From NCBI GenBank assembly GCA_017464525.1, contig JAFTZM010000033.1, forward strand, positions 186,001 through 250,000: a stretch of DNA of 64,000 nt. Direction: 5' to 3'. This stretch comes from Clostridia bacterium (lineage in GTDB: Bacteria; Bacillota; Clostridia; Oscillospirales; QAKW01). The translations under genes and the position numbers were made by a program. Positions 7,547 through 15,380 of the stretch are shown here, piece after piece (within the stretch, counting starts at the first letter, position 1; every line of letters starts with the position of its first letter). The notes below the pieces were generated by a model. That model saw nothing but the letters and a program-made list of their open reading frames with translations. It had not been told where the DNA came from and ran no database searches.

Positions 7547-8338
7547 ATGCTGAAGAACAAAAAACTTTTTTTGCTTGACATGGATGGAACGATCTATCTG
7601 GATCAGGAGCTTTTTGACGGAACGCTTGATTTTTTGGAGTATGTAAAAAAAATCGGTGGACGGGCAATGTACTTAACGAATAATAGTTCAAAAAGCGTCA
7701 CAAAATATATTGAAAAATTAGCCTCTATGGGAATTAATGCAGAAGAAAAGGATTTTACGACATCTGCGCAGGCAACTGCATTATATTTATTAAAAACTCA
7801 TAAAGATGATTTATTATATGTATTCGGTACAAAAGCACTGAAAGATGAATTCGCGCGTTACAGACTAAAAATTACAGACAAGCTTTGTGATGATATCAAG
7901 TGTTTGGTCATGGGTTTTGATACAGAACTTTGCTTCAGCAAGCTGGAAGATGCGTGTATTTTGCTGAACCGCGGTGTGGATTATATTGCAACAAACCCGG
8001 ATTGGGTATGTCCGACATGGTATGGATCTGTACCGGATTGCGGTTCGGTGGCTGAAATGCTGTATAATGCAACCAAAAGACGTCCGAAATTTATTGGTAA
8101 GCCTGAACCTACAATGATCGAATTAGCCATCGAGCAAACAGGATTTCTTAAAGAGGAAGCCATCATATTGGGTGATCGCTTGTATACAGATATCGCAAGC
8201 GGAAGCAATGCCGGAATCGATACTGCTTTGATGCTGAGTGGTGAATCTACAATGGATGATGTAGAAGCATTTGACGGAAAAAAACCCACCTATATTTTTG
8301 ATAATATCAGATGCTTCTTGAATGCCATTCAAGAGTAA
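7547..8338 (+). CDS. HAD superfamily (class IIA) sugar phosphatase
   Basis: A 263-residue NagD/AraL-like phosphatase. Motif I is DMDGTIYLD near the N-terminus, motif II is TNNSSKS, the motif III Lys lies in KPEPTM, and motif IV is LGDRLYTD; the C2a cap lies between motifs II and III. Members dephosphorylate sugar phosphates, nucleotides or 4-nitrophenyl phosphate; the substrate cannot be read from sequence. I chose ATG 7547, preceded by AAGGGGA, over the in-frame start at 7511, which lies inside the previous gene. Confidence 0.88.
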   Translation: MLKNKKLFLLDMDGTIYLDQELFDGTLDFLEYVKKIGGRAMYLTNNSSKSVTKYIEKLASMGINAEEKDFTTSAQATALYLLKTHKDDLLYVFGTKALKDEFARYRLKITDKLCDDIKCLVMGFDTELCFSKLEDACILLNRGVDYIATNPDWVCPTWYGSVPDCGSVAEMLYNATKRRPKFIGKPEPTMIELAIEQTGFLKEEAIILGDRLYTDIASGSNAGIDTALMLSGESTMDDVEAFDGKKPTYIFDNIRCFLNAIQE

Positions 8339-8392
8339 AAAACAATATCTCAGGGCCGGAATTGCTTTCTTGGTCCTGAAAATCCTCCCATT

Positions 8393-8422
8393 AACTGCAC
8401 AAAATTTCCATTTTGTGCAGTT
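8393..8422. repeat. Perfect 13-bp inverted repeat upstream of xerC
   Basis: AACTGCACAAAAT (8393-8405), loop TTCC, then its exact complement (8410-8422). Neither strand has a T run after it, so it is a poor intrinsic terminator; it could be an operator or a leader hairpin. A weaker stem (CAGGGCC at 8351 with GGTCCTG at 8372) lies just before it. Confidence 0.6.
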
Positions 8423-8473
8423 CAAACAGAACGGAAAGTACAAATCCTTCCCCCTCAAAGGAGCTGTTTATTT

Positions 8474-9448
8474 TTGATCGATTACGAGTTAATGCCTCAG
8501 ACAATTAAGGATTTTATCTTCTATCTTGAAGTTGTTTTGGGAAAATCAAAATCCACGACCTATGAATACATTTTGGATCTTGCAAACTTTTTTCGGTATA
8601 TGAAGATCCTCAAATGTGATCTCCCCAAAGGTACAAAGCTACACGACGTAACGATTCACGACATTGATGTTGCCTTTGTTGCCCAAATTACGCTGGCAGA
8701 TATCTATGAGTACTTTTATTATTGCCGTGAAAAACGCGGAAACGGTTCTAAAAGCATTGCACGAAAAATGTCATCCTTGCGAATGTATTTTAAATATATG
8801 ACGCAAAGAATGCATCTATTGAGCAGCAATCCTATGGAAAATGTTGAAACTCCTTCCCTGCCTAAAACACTTCCTAAATATTTAACCTTAGAGGAAAGCA
8901 CTGAACTTTTGCGTGCAGTTAAAAGCAGCAGGCGCGATTATGCTATTTTGACAGTTTTCTTAAATTGCGGTTTACGTCTGGCTGAGTTGGTATCCCTTGA
9001 TCTAAAGGATATCAAGAATGAATATGTCGTCGTGACCGGCAAAGGCAACAAGCAACGTACGATCCATTTAAACCCTGCCTGCCGCGATGCAATCGACGAT
9101 TATATCGCGCATGAACGTCCGACTGAGGGGTTGAAGGATCCGGAGGCGCTTTTTATCAGCCGAAATAAATGCCGCATCTCCCGCAGGGCGGTTCAAAATA
9201 TTGTGGATAAATACTTAAAATTAGCCGGGCTGGACGAGCGTAATTTATCGACACATAAGCTTCGCCATACAGCAGCCACTTTAATGCATCGTCACGGCCA
9301 TGTGGATATCCGTGTGCTTCAAGAGATTCTTGGTCATGAAAACCTCGGCACAACGCAGATTTACACCCATGTAGATAGCGAAACCATCAAGGAAGCATCT
9401 ATGAGCAATCCCCTCTCTAAGGTTCGAAGAAAAAATAGCGATGAATAA
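8474..9448 (+). CDS. xerC: Site-specific tyrosine recombinase XerC/XerD family
   Basis: Resolves chromosome dimers at the dif site together with FtsK. The N-terminal SAM-like core-binding domain covers about residues 1-110. The catalytic domain has the first Arg in NCGLRLAEL, the beta-hairpin Lys in GKGNKQR, HKLRH, the His of LGHENL and the nucleophile Tyr in QIYTHV, so it should be active. At 324 aa it is slightly longer than XerC/D (about 300). TTG at 8474 has AAAGGAG about 11 bases upstream; an alternative ATG lies at 8492. With no mobile-element signals nearby I read it as the housekeeping recombinase; XerC versus XerD is not certain. Confidence 0.88.
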   Translation: MIDYELMPQTIKDFIFYLEVVLGKSKSTTYEYILDLANFFRYMKILKCDLPKGTKLHDVTIHDIDVAFVAQITLADIYEYFYYCREKRGNGSKSIARKMSSLRMYFKYMTQRMHLLSSNPMENVETPSLPKTLPKYLTLEESTELLRAVKSSRRDYAILTVFLNCGLRLAELVSLDLKDIKNEYVVVTGKGNKQRTIHLNPACRDAIDDYIAHERPTEGLKDPEALFISRNKCRISRRAVQNIVDKYLKLAGLDERNLSTHKLRHTAATLMHRHGHVDIRVLQEILGHENLGTTQIYTHVDSETIKEASMSNPLSKVRRKNSDE

Positions 9449-9484
9449 AGAAAGAGGAGCGTGAAATCAACGCTCCTCTTTCTT
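9448..9484. terminator. Bidirectional terminator between xerC and the M24 peptidase gene
   Basis: 15-bp perfect stem (9448-9462 with 9470-9484) overlapping both convergent stop codons; A and T runs flank both sides. Confidence 0.85.
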
Positions 9485-10550
9485 ATATAATAAGTAGATC
9501 TTTGGATGAAGAGGTCAAATTTTCATAACCGTCTTCTGTAATATGTACCATATCCTCAATTCGAACACCGAATCGATCAGGAAGATAAATGCCGGGTTCA
9601 ACGGTAAGGATCATTCCTGGTTTTAAAATAGTCTTATCAATGGTATTAAAGGAAGGACCTTCGTGAATTTCAATTCCTACACTATGCCCTAAGCCATGAC
9701 CAAAGCAACCTTCAAAACCGCTTTTATAAATGTAAGATCTTGCAACCGAATCAATTTCGACGCATGGAATTCCCGGTTTAATGCAGGAAAGCGCTATGTG
9801 CTGCGCTTCAAAAACGGTGTGGTAAACGCGTCTCTGTTCCTCTCCGGCATAGCCTACCGCAACGGTTCGTGTCATATCGGAGCGATAACCTTCGATAACG
9901 GCTCCGAAATCCATCGTTACAAAATCTCCATTCTCTATTATTTTGTTGGTAGGCACACCGTGAGGTAAAGAGCTATTTTTGCCGGATACAACGATAAAAT
10001 CAAAGGATACACCCTCGCTTCCCTGCTTGCGCAGATAGAACTCCATCTCCAACATGATTTCTTTTTCGGTTTTTCCGGGGCGAATATAGTTCAATATGTA
10101 TTGAAATGTTTTATCGGTGATTTTTTGCGCTTGTTTTATTTTATCCACTTCATCAGCGGATTTCATACTGCGATTTTTAAGGATAAGATCATTGATCGTA
10201 TTCTCTGCAGAGAGATCGCAATCTTTTAAAGCAGAATCAAAGGATTTGAACTGATCGACCGTAATATAAGAGGTTTCAACAAATACTTTTTTGATCCCAT
10301 GGCGAATGATCAACTCTTGAAGCTGGCTGTAAAGCTTATTTGCAAGCAAAACATCACAATGAGAAATGGTTTTCTCTGCCTTCTCATAATAACGAAAATC
10401 AATCAAAAAAACAGCGGATTCCTTTGTTATGAATAGTGTGCCAGCAGAAGATGAAAATCCGGTTAAATACAGGCGATTCGGATCGCTGATTATGATAATG
10501 GCCTCATTCCTTTGAAGTGCCGCTTGAATAGCGCTGATTCGGGTTTGCAT
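9483..10550 (-). CDS. M24 family aminopeptidase (Xaa-Pro aminopeptidase type)
   Basis: A 355-residue two-domain peptidase resembling YqhT/PepP and PepQ. The N-terminal creatinase-like domain covers about residues 1-125. The pita-bread domain carries the dimetal ligands in TMDFGAVIEGYRSDMTRT (two Asp), GHGLGHSVG (His), LTVEPGIYLP (Glu) and VRIEDMV (Glu). It releases N-terminal residues next to proline. AAAGGAG precedes the ATG at 10550. It lies downstream of a tRNA cluster but is separated from it by a terminator. Confidence 0.9.
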   Translation of the reverse strand: MQTRISAIQAALQRNEAIIIISDPNRLYLTGFSSSAGTLFITKESAVFLIDFRYYEKAEKTISHCDVLLANKLYSQLQELIIRHGIKKVFVETSYITVDQFKSFDSALKDCDLSAENTINDLILKNRSMKSADEVDKIKQAQKITDKTFQYILNYIRPGKTEKEIMLEMEFYLRKQGSEGVSFDFIVVSGKNSSLPHGVPTNKIIENGDFVTMDFGAVIEGYRSDMTRTVAVGYAGEEQRRVYHTVFEAQHIALSCIKPGIPCVEIDSVARSYIYKSGFEGCFGHGLGHSVGIEIHEGPSFNTIDKTILKPGMILTVEPGIYLPDRFGVRIEDMVHITEDGYENLTSSSKDLLII

Positions 10551-10571
10551 TTGATGTCTCCTTTCGTTGAA

Positions 10572-10601
10572 AAAAGCCTAACGCTGATGCGTTAGGCTTT
10601 T
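10572..10601 (-). terminator. Terminator after the tRNA cluster
   Basis: 13-bp stem (10572-10584 with 10589-10601), tetraloop, with a T run on the minus strand. It ends the tRNA transcript before the M24 peptidase gene. Confidence 0.8.
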
Positions 10602-10603
10602 AT

Positions 10604-10678
10604 TGGAGGTGCCAATCGGATTTGAACCGATGAATAAAGGTTTTGCAGACCTTGGCCTTACCACTTGGCTATGGCACC
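10604..10678 (-). tRNA. tRNA-Cys (anticodon GCA)
   Basis: 75 nt including an encoded CCA. Acceptor GGTGCCA pairs with TGGCACC; the anticodon loop CTGCAAA gives GCA; the T loop GGTTCAAATCC is normal. It is the last of three tandem tRNAs. Confidence 0.95.
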
Positions 10679-10684
10679 ATATGA

Positions 10685-10713
10685 GAAAAGGAATATGAAA
10701 CATATTCCTTTTC
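10685..10713. repeat. Perfect hairpin between tRNA-Phe and tRNA-Cys
   Basis: 13-bp perfect stem (10685-10697 with 10701-10713) with a 3-nt loop, inside the tRNA operon. It lacks a clean T run on the minus strand, so a processing signal or partial terminator are both possible. Confidence 0.6.
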
Positions 10714-10719
10714 AATATG

Positions 10720-10795
10720 TGGTGCCTCCGGGCGGAATCGAACCACCGACACGGGGATTTTCAGTCCCCTGCTCTACCTACTGAGCTACAGAGGC
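10720..10795 (-). tRNA. tRNA-Phe (anticodon GAA)
   Basis: 76 nt with encoded CCA. Acceptor GCCTCTG pairs with CGGAGGC (one G-U); anticodon loop CTGAAAA gives GAA. Confidence 0.95.
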
Positions 10796-10799
10796 AAAA

Positions 10800-10876
10800 T
10801 GGCGACCTGGATGGGGCTCGAACCCACGACCTCTAGCGTGACAGGCTAGCGTTCTAACCAACTGAACTACCAGGCC
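10800..10876 (-). tRNA. tRNA-Asp (anticodon GTC)
   Basis: 77 nt with encoded CCA. Acceptor GGCCTGG pairs with CCAGGTC; anticodon loop CTGTCAC gives GTC. First tRNA of the Asp-Phe-Cys operon. Confidence 0.95.
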
Positions 10877-10920
10877 AACTGCGGCGATCTGTGCGTTACA
10901 CTCTCGCTGCAACGATAGAT

Positions 10921-10949
10921 ATTTTACAACATATACTCTCAAAAGTCAA
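10921..10949 (-). promoter_or_regulatory. SigA promoter of the tRNA Asp-Phe-Cys operon
   Basis: On the minus strand, TTGACT (10949-10944), 17-bp spacer, TAAAAT (10926-10921), about 45 bases before tRNA-Asp. Confidence 0.7.
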
Positions 10950-10972
10950 GTGTTTTTTTAGAAAAATATCAT

Positions 10973-11854
10973 TTATTTTTTTGAGCCCTGAATTAAGAGT
11001 TTTTTCATATCTTCCGGAGTGAATTGGTACTTAGCATCACAAAAATGACAGCACAGCTCAACCGGCTTTCCTTCTTCGATCAAAGAGGCTAGGTCCTTTT
11101 TGCCAAGGCTCAGAAGTACCTTTTCTGTACGCTCCCTGGAACAGTTGCAGAAATAATCCGCACCCCATTCCTCTGTAATATGAAATGGGATATTTTCCAT
11201 CAGGATGTTGGCGATCTCTTGGTTTGAGGTATGTTCAAACATAGAAGAAACATTCTGCACCTTTTGCAGATTGTTTTCCAGAGCGGTGATCACTTCATCA
11301 TCAGCACCGGGTAAAAGTTGCAAAAGAAAGCCTCCGGCAGATTTAACAGAATAATCGCGGTCTACCAGGACCCCAAGTGCGCACACTGTTGGGGTCTGCT
11401 CACTGGTGGCATAATAGTGGGTAATATCCTCTGCAATCTCACCGCTGATCAGTTCGGTCCGACTGACATAAGGCTCTCCTTCCCCATTGTCACGCAAAAC
11501 GTTAAGAGTGCCCAAGCCGATGGCGCCGGAAACATCCAATTTGCCATTGGGTTTTAAGGGGATATCCACGATAGAAACCCCCGGATAACCCTTGACCTGC
11601 CCTTTGCGGTTTGCGGTTGCAAGAATGGTTTTAACGGGACCTTCTCCTTCAATTTGAAGTGTCAGGAGATCGGAATCATTTTTCAGCATCTTTCCCATCA
11701 TGGCTGAGGCTGTTAAAAGTCGCCCCAAAGCTGCTGTGACCACAGGGGCCGTTTGATGATATTGAAAGGCCTGCTGCACGATATTTCTTGAATTTAGAAA
11801 GAATCCGCGCACCATTCCATTATCGGATAAAATGGTCAATCCGTTATTCTTCAT
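10973..11854 (-). CDS. hslO: Redox-regulated chaperone Hsp33
   Basis: Holdase chaperone activated by oxidation, acting in the cytoplasm. 293 aa, usual length. The core contains LGRLLTASAMMGKMLK and the GYPG segment; the C-terminal zinc switch has FCNCS (CxC) and CCHFC (CxxC), so all four switch cysteines are present. ATG at 11854 has a GAGGAC site. It lies 3 bases after the methyltransferase gene and closes the yerC-methyltransferase-hslO unit. Confidence 0.96.
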   Translation of the reverse strand: MKNNGLTILSDNGMVRGFFLNSRNIVQQAFQYHQTAPVVTAALGRLLTASAMMGKMLKNDSDLLTLQIEGEGPVKTILATANRKGQVKGYPGVSIVDIPLKPNGKLDVSGAIGLGTLNVLRDNGEGEPYVSRTELISGEIAEDITHYYATSEQTPTVCALGVLVDRDYSVKSAGGFLLQLLPGADDEVITALENNLQKVQNVSSMFEHTSNQEIANILMENIPFHITEEWGADYFCNCSRERTEKVLLSLGKKDLASLIEEGKPVELCCHFCDAKYQFTPEDMKKLLIQGSKK

Positions 11855-11857
11855 TTT

Positions 11858-12601
11858 TCAGTCCTCTTTCTTAGCAACAAAGGTTAATCGTTGGGATTTT
11901 TCATTGGGCGCTTTTTCGGAATAATCGTCAAAAATACCCAGAAGCTTGAAATTGTATTTCGCGAGCAGATCTAAAAGATCCTTTTGCGAATAATACCGCT
12001 GCAGTTGTTCTTCATCAGAACGTGCGTAGCAATTATTTTCTTTTGAAAAAAATGAAAGTTGATGGCTACACAGAGTGCCGTCGAACTGACTTCTCCAGGC
12101 CAGAAAAACATCGTCGTCCTCGAAAATCTCGCAATGCTGATCCAATAATTCCTGATATTTATATAATGTATTCACATCAAAAATCAATAAGCCCTCTGGA
12201 TTTAAATAATTACGAAACCAATAAAATAATTGATCCAGATCTTCTTTCGATGTGAGATAATTCAGGGTATCGAGGGTCGATACAATGACGTCTACCGTGC
12301 CATAAAGCTCAAATTCGGGCAATTGCTGGCAAAGAAAAAGCGCCCGGTCTCCGTTCGGGAGATCAGCACGTTTATCCAATGCTTCTGTCAGCATATCGAT
12401 GCTGCCATCGATCCCGATCATATCATACCCTTTTTCCAAAAGAGAAAGAGCCAATGTTCCGCTGCCACAGCCAATGTCGCAAACAAGGGAGGCCTCCGGA
12501 AATAACGCTTTGATTTTTACATCAATAAATTCAGCTATTTTAGGGTAATCTGCGCCCACAAAACGGTCGTAATATTGGGCAAGGGCAGTAAACTCATTCA
12601 T
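11858..12601 (-). CDS. Class I SAM-dependent methyltransferase
   Basis: A 247-residue Rossmann-type methyltransferase similar to the YqeM family. Motif I is VCDIGCGSGTLAL (about residues 40-52), followed by the acidic MIGIDGS and a motif IV segment VDVIVSTLDTLNYL. The substrate is not evident. Its ATG lies within the last 8 bases of the yerC-like gene and no strong ribosome binding site is visible, so translation is probably coupled. Confidence 0.85.
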   Translation of the reverse strand: MNEFTALAQYYDRFVGADYPKIAEFIDVKIKALFPEASLVCDIGCGSGTLALSLLEKGYDMIGIDGSIDMLTEALDKRADLPNGDRALFLCQQLPEFELYGTVDVIVSTLDTLNYLTSKEDLDQLFYWFRNYLNPEGLLIFDVNTLYKYQELLDQHCEIFEDDDVFLAWRSQFDGTLCSHQLSFFSKENNCYARSDEEQLQRYYSQKDLLDLLAKYNFKLLGIFDDYSEKAPNEKSQRLTFVAKKED

Positions 12602-12887
12602 CTTGCTTCATACGCTCAAAAACACAGGCATAACCATCTGAGCCGTAATTCAGACTGCGTTTCACACGACTGATGGTAGCGGTGGATGCACCGGTTCTAT
12701 TGACGATCTCCTGGTAGGACTCCCCCTGAGCTAAAAGATATGCCACCTCAAAACGTTGAGACATTGCCTTGAACTCGGAAACGGCACACAAATCTTCAAA
12801 AAAATCATAGCATTCATCAATGTTCTGGAGTTTTAAAATTGCCTCAAAGAGGTGATCACTGTTCGGATCCTTTAATTTTTGGTTCAT
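12594..12887 (-). CDS. yerC: TrpR-like DNA-binding protein, YerC/YecD family
   Basis: A 97-residue Trp repressor-like protein. The HTH is clear: EVAYLLAQGESYQEI followed by GASTATISRVKRSLN, the YerC signature (LNYGSDGY) and a short tail. YerC homologues are small transcriptional regulators whose targets are not well defined. I use ATG 12887, which has AAGGAG 7 bases upstream, and not the earlier in-frame start at 12926. First gene of an operon with the methyltransferase and hslO. Confidence 0.88.
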   Translation of the reverse strand: MNQKLKDPNSDHLFEAILKLQNIDECYDFFEDLCAVSEFKAMSQRFEVAYLLAQGESYQEIVNRTGASTATISRVKRSLNYGSDGYACVFERMKQDE

Positions 12888-12916
12888 ATCAGAACTCCTT
12901 TTTAAATATTTATCAT

Positions 12917-12945
12917 ATTTTAACATATTAAAGGATGAAAATCAA
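12917..12945 (-). promoter_or_regulatory. SigA promoter of the yerC operon
   Basis: On the minus strand, TTGATT (12945-12940), 17-bp spacer, TAAAAT (12922-12917). It follows directly on the obg terminator. Confidence 0.55.
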
Positions 12946-12948
12946 TAG

Positions 12949-12987
12949 AAAAAATAAGGAACCGGCCCTATATTTCAGCGCCGGCTC
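12949..12987 (-). terminator. Terminator after obg
   Basis: Minus-strand stem GAGCCGGC (12987-12980) with GCCGGTTC (12966-12959), one G-U pair, followed by a T-rich tract. Confidence 0.8.
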
Positions 12988-12993
12988 AAGATT

Positions 12994-14262
12994 TTATCGA
13001 ATATAATCAAACTCCAGATCGCCGATCCGAACGGGATCGCCTTCCTGAATTCCCATCTCTTCCAATTTTTCAATAATACCGTTGCTTTGCAATACTCGCT
13101 GGAAGAAATTCATGGATTCATAGTCGTCAAAACGAATGGTTTCGATGATCTTGAAGAGCCATTCTCCCTCGACAACATAGGTTTCGTTCTCTCTGCGAAC
13201 TGTAAAGGTTTTATCCTTTTCGGCCTCAACGATCGGTTTAACAAATTCGGTTTTGAATACTCGAACCTTGGGAAGGGTTTCGAGCAATTCGCCGGTCTTC
13301 CCCAGCAAAGGATCAAGCCCTATTTTGGTTGCAGCAGATATGCAGAAAACAGGATAGCCCTGTTTTTCCACGTGATCGATGAAGCGTTGTTTCATCTCTT
13401 CATCGTAGACCGCATCGCATTTATTGGCAACCACGATCTGTGGCAAAGCTGCAAGTGTAGGAGAATACTCCTTTAACTCTTTATTGATGATCTCGAAATC
13501 CTCGATCGGATCACGGCCTTCGGTTCCGGCTACATCTACAAGGTGAAGAAGCATACGGCAACGCTCTACATGGCGCAAAAAAGCCGTTCCGAGGCCTGCA
13601 CCGCCGGCAGCACCTTCAATGATACCTGGAATATCCGCGATCACAAAACCATTGCCAAAACGATCTACAACCCCTAAGTTTGGAGTCATCGTTGTAAAAT
13701 GGTAATTGGCAATTTTAGGTCTTGCTGCTGAAACAACAGACAAAAAGGTGGATTTTCCCACATTCGGAAAACCGATCAACCCTACATCGGCGATCAACTT
13801 CAATTCAAGCTGGATATGATATTCCTCCCCCGGTTGTCCGGGCTTGGAAAAACGGGGGATCTGCCGTGTGGGGGTTGCAAAATGCTGATTCCCCCAGCCG
13901 CCATTTCCGCCTTTGGCAGCAACAAAAGGCTCTTCGTCGGATAGATCTTTCATCAAAAGGCCGGTTTCAGCATCCTTGATCAAAGTACCCAACGGGACCT
14001 TAATGATCAGGGGCGGTGCACCCGCGCCGGTACATTGGTTGGTCCCGCCGTTTTTGCCATCCTGAGCTACATACTTTCTTTTATAGCGGAAGTCCATCAA
14101 GGTATTCAGATTGCGATCGGCCTGGAAGATGATATCTCCGCCTTTTCCGCCATCTCCGCCGTCTGGCCCGCCGGCATTAACATATTTTTCACGGTGAAAG
14201 GCAACTGCGCCGTCTCCACCTTTTCCGGCTTTGATCCATATTTTGGCTACATCTACAAACAT
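12994..14262 (-). CDS. obg: Obg family GTPase (ribosome assembly)
   Basis: GTPase needed for 50S subunit maturation and linked to stress and sporulation entry. The glycine-rich Obg fold covers about residues 1-158 (AGKGGDGAVAFHREK, GGPDGGDGG). The G domain has GFPNVGKST, DIPGIIEGA and NKCD. A C-terminal OCT domain (about 340-422) ends the protein. Start ATG 14262 has AAAGGAGG at ideal spacing; the upstream TTG at 14268 is less likely. It lies behind the rpmA terminator, with no clear promoter of its own. Confidence 0.97.
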   Translation of the reverse strand: MFVDVAKIWIKAGKGGDGAVAFHREKYVNAGGPDGGDGGKGGDIIFQADRNLNTLMDFRYKRKYVAQDGKNGGTNQCTGAGAPPLIIKVPLGTLIKDAETGLLMKDLSDEEPFVAAKGGNGGWGNQHFATPTRQIPRFSKPGQPGEEYHIQLELKLIADVGLIGFPNVGKSTFLSVVSAARPKIANYHFTTMTPNLGVVDRFGNGFVIADIPGIIEGAAGGAGLGTAFLRHVERCRMLLHLVDVAGTEGRDPIEDFEIINKELKEYSPTLAALPQIVVANKCDAVYDEEMKQRFIDHVEKQGYPVFCISAATKIGLDPLLGKTGELLETLPKVRVFKTEFVKPIVEAEKDKTFTVRRENETYVVEGEWLFKIIETIRFDDYESMNFFQRVLQSNGIIEKLEEMGIQEGDPVRIGDLEFDYIR

Positions 14263-14291
14263 GGTCAAACCTCCTTTGCATTTGGATTACA

Positions 14292-14320
14292 CAAAAAAAT
14301 CCCGGATAAGATCCGGGATT
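14292..14320 (-). terminator. Terminator between rpmA and obg
   Basis: Perfect 10-bp stem (14320-14311 with 14308-14299, loop CTT) followed on the minus strand by eight T residues. A strong intrinsic terminator placed before obg. Confidence 0.88.
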
Positions 14321-14330
14321 CTTAAGGTTC

Positions 14331-14609
14331 TTACTCTTCAGCGTAAACAGAAACCTGTTTTCTGTCGCGGCCAACACGCTCAAACTTTACTTTGCCGTCG
14401 ATCAGAGCAAACAAAGAGTCGTTGGATGCACGGCCCACGTTGTTACCGGGATGGATCTTAGTCCCTCTCTGGGTAACCAGAATGTTACCGGCCAGAACAA
14501 ACTGACCGTCAGCTCTCTTTACACCAAGGCGCTTGGATTCAGAGTCTCTGCCGTTCTTGGTAGAACCCATACCTTTTTTATGCGCAAAAAACTGAATATT
14601 AAACAACAT
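14331..14609 (-). CDS. rpmA: 50S ribosomal protein L27
   Basis: Ribosomal protein near the peptidyl transferase centre. The 92-residue protein begins with the Firmicute extension [13 protein letters not shown]; cleavage after the FF by Prp exposes the mature N-terminus, so the neighbouring prp gene is functionally tied to it. The conserved core [12 protein letters not shown] and [13 protein letters not shown] is present. Confidence 0.97.
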   Translation of the reverse strand: MLFNIQFFAHKKGMGSTKNGRDSESKRLGVKRADGQFVLAGNILVTQRGTKIHPGNNVGRASNDSLFALIDGKVKFERVGRDRKQVSVYAEE

Positions 14610-14612
14610 TTG

Positions 14613-14933
14613 TTACACCTCCATTATTTCAAGGTTAAAATACATTGCATATTCTTCTGCAATGCTCTGCCCCAGCTCCACCAGAATTTCAATATGCTTT
14701 GAAAACTGAGCATCCGGTTTTTTACTGAAGCAACGAATCAACGCAGTTTCCTGATCTACAGTTAACTGCAAAGGGATCCGGTCGATCTTTTCACCGCAAT
14801 TAACACAATACTGCACAGCAGTTGAAATAGCAGCGCAGACAATATCGCTGCCCGCTTCGCTATAGCCACTGTGCCCTTCGCATTCAAATCCGGTAAAAAG
14901 CTTTCCTTTACGATAGACCCGAAGGACTGTCAT
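14613..14933 (-). CDS. prp: Ribosomal-processing cysteine protease Prp
   Basis: Removes the N-terminal extension of L27. 106 aa. The catalytic His is in EGHSGYSEAGSD and the catalytic Cys in DIVCAAIS, 11 residues apart as in the family. It sits between rplU and rpmA, the standard Firmicute arrangement, 3 bases from rpmA and 4 bases from rplU. Confidence 0.95.
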   Translation of the reverse strand: MTVLRVYRKGKLFTGFECEGHSGYSEAGSDIVCAAISTAVQYCVNCGEKIDRIPLQLTVDQETALIRCFSKKPDAQFSKHIEILVELGQSIAEEYAMYFNLEIMEV

Positions 14934-14937
14934 ACAA

Positions 14938-15270
14938 TCATTCTTCTTCCTTAGCGGCAGTGGGATTGATTGCGGAAATCTGGATCTTGGTATAGGGCTG
15001 TCTGTGACCCTGCTTTCTGCGGTAGTTCTTCTTGGGCTTCATCTTATAAACGATGATCTTCTTTTCTTTACCGCTCTTGATCACGGTCGCTTCAACAGTA
15101 GCACCCTTAACGTAGGGCTTACCGATCTTCAGCTTCTTGCCCTCGCCAACACTTACCACCTTGTCGAAGGTAACAACACTGTCGTTTTCGGCGTCCAGCT
15201 TTTCAATGAAAAGAGTATCGCCTTCCTGCACTTTGTATTGCTTACCGCCGGTTTCAAAAATTGCGTACAT
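14938..15270 (-). CDS. rplU: 50S ribosomal protein L21
   Basis: 110-residue L21 with the conserved [14 protein letters not shown] start, [15 protein letters not shown] and KIQISAI motifs, and a short acidic C-terminal tail (about 7 residues longer than in E. coli). ATG 15270 has GAGGTG upstream; the in-frame extension to 15285 is not used. First gene of rplU-prp-rpmA. Confidence 0.97.
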   Translation of the reverse strand: MYAIFETGGKQYKVQEGDTLFIEKLDAENDSVVTFDKVVSVGEGKKLKIGKPYVKGATVEATVIKSGKEKKIIVYKMKPKKNYRRKQGHRQPYTKIQISAINPTAAKEEE

Positions 15271-15345
15271 TACAAAGCACCTCACTTTCTTATAGAAAAC
15301 TCGCTATGGCAGGTAGGTTTCCCATTGACCTGACATATGCGGCTA
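15271..15345 (-). promoter_or_regulatory. rplU leader (probable L21 leader RNA)
   Basis: About 75 nt of untranslated leader between the promoter and rplU. On the minus strand a stem forms between ATGTCAGGT (15336-15328) and ACCTGCCAT (15313-15305), with one mismatch and an intervening GGGAAACCT. Firmicute rplU genes commonly carry an autoregulatory L21 leader; position and structure fit, but I did not match it to a covariance model. Confidence 0.5.
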
Positions 15346-15351
15346 AAGGAG

Positions 15352-15380
15352 ATTATAGCATAGGAAAATACAAATGTCAA
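15352..15380 (-). promoter_or_regulatory. Fully consensus SigA promoter of rplU-prp-rpmA
   Basis: On the minus strand, TTGACA (15380-15375), 17-bp spacer, TATAAT (15357-15352). The -35 box overlaps the recN stop codon. Confidence 0.88.

Noticed and set aside
8474-9448. Integrase of a mobile element
   Set aside because: No attachment repeats, tRNA target, or phage genes; sequence fits housekeeping Xer recombinase.
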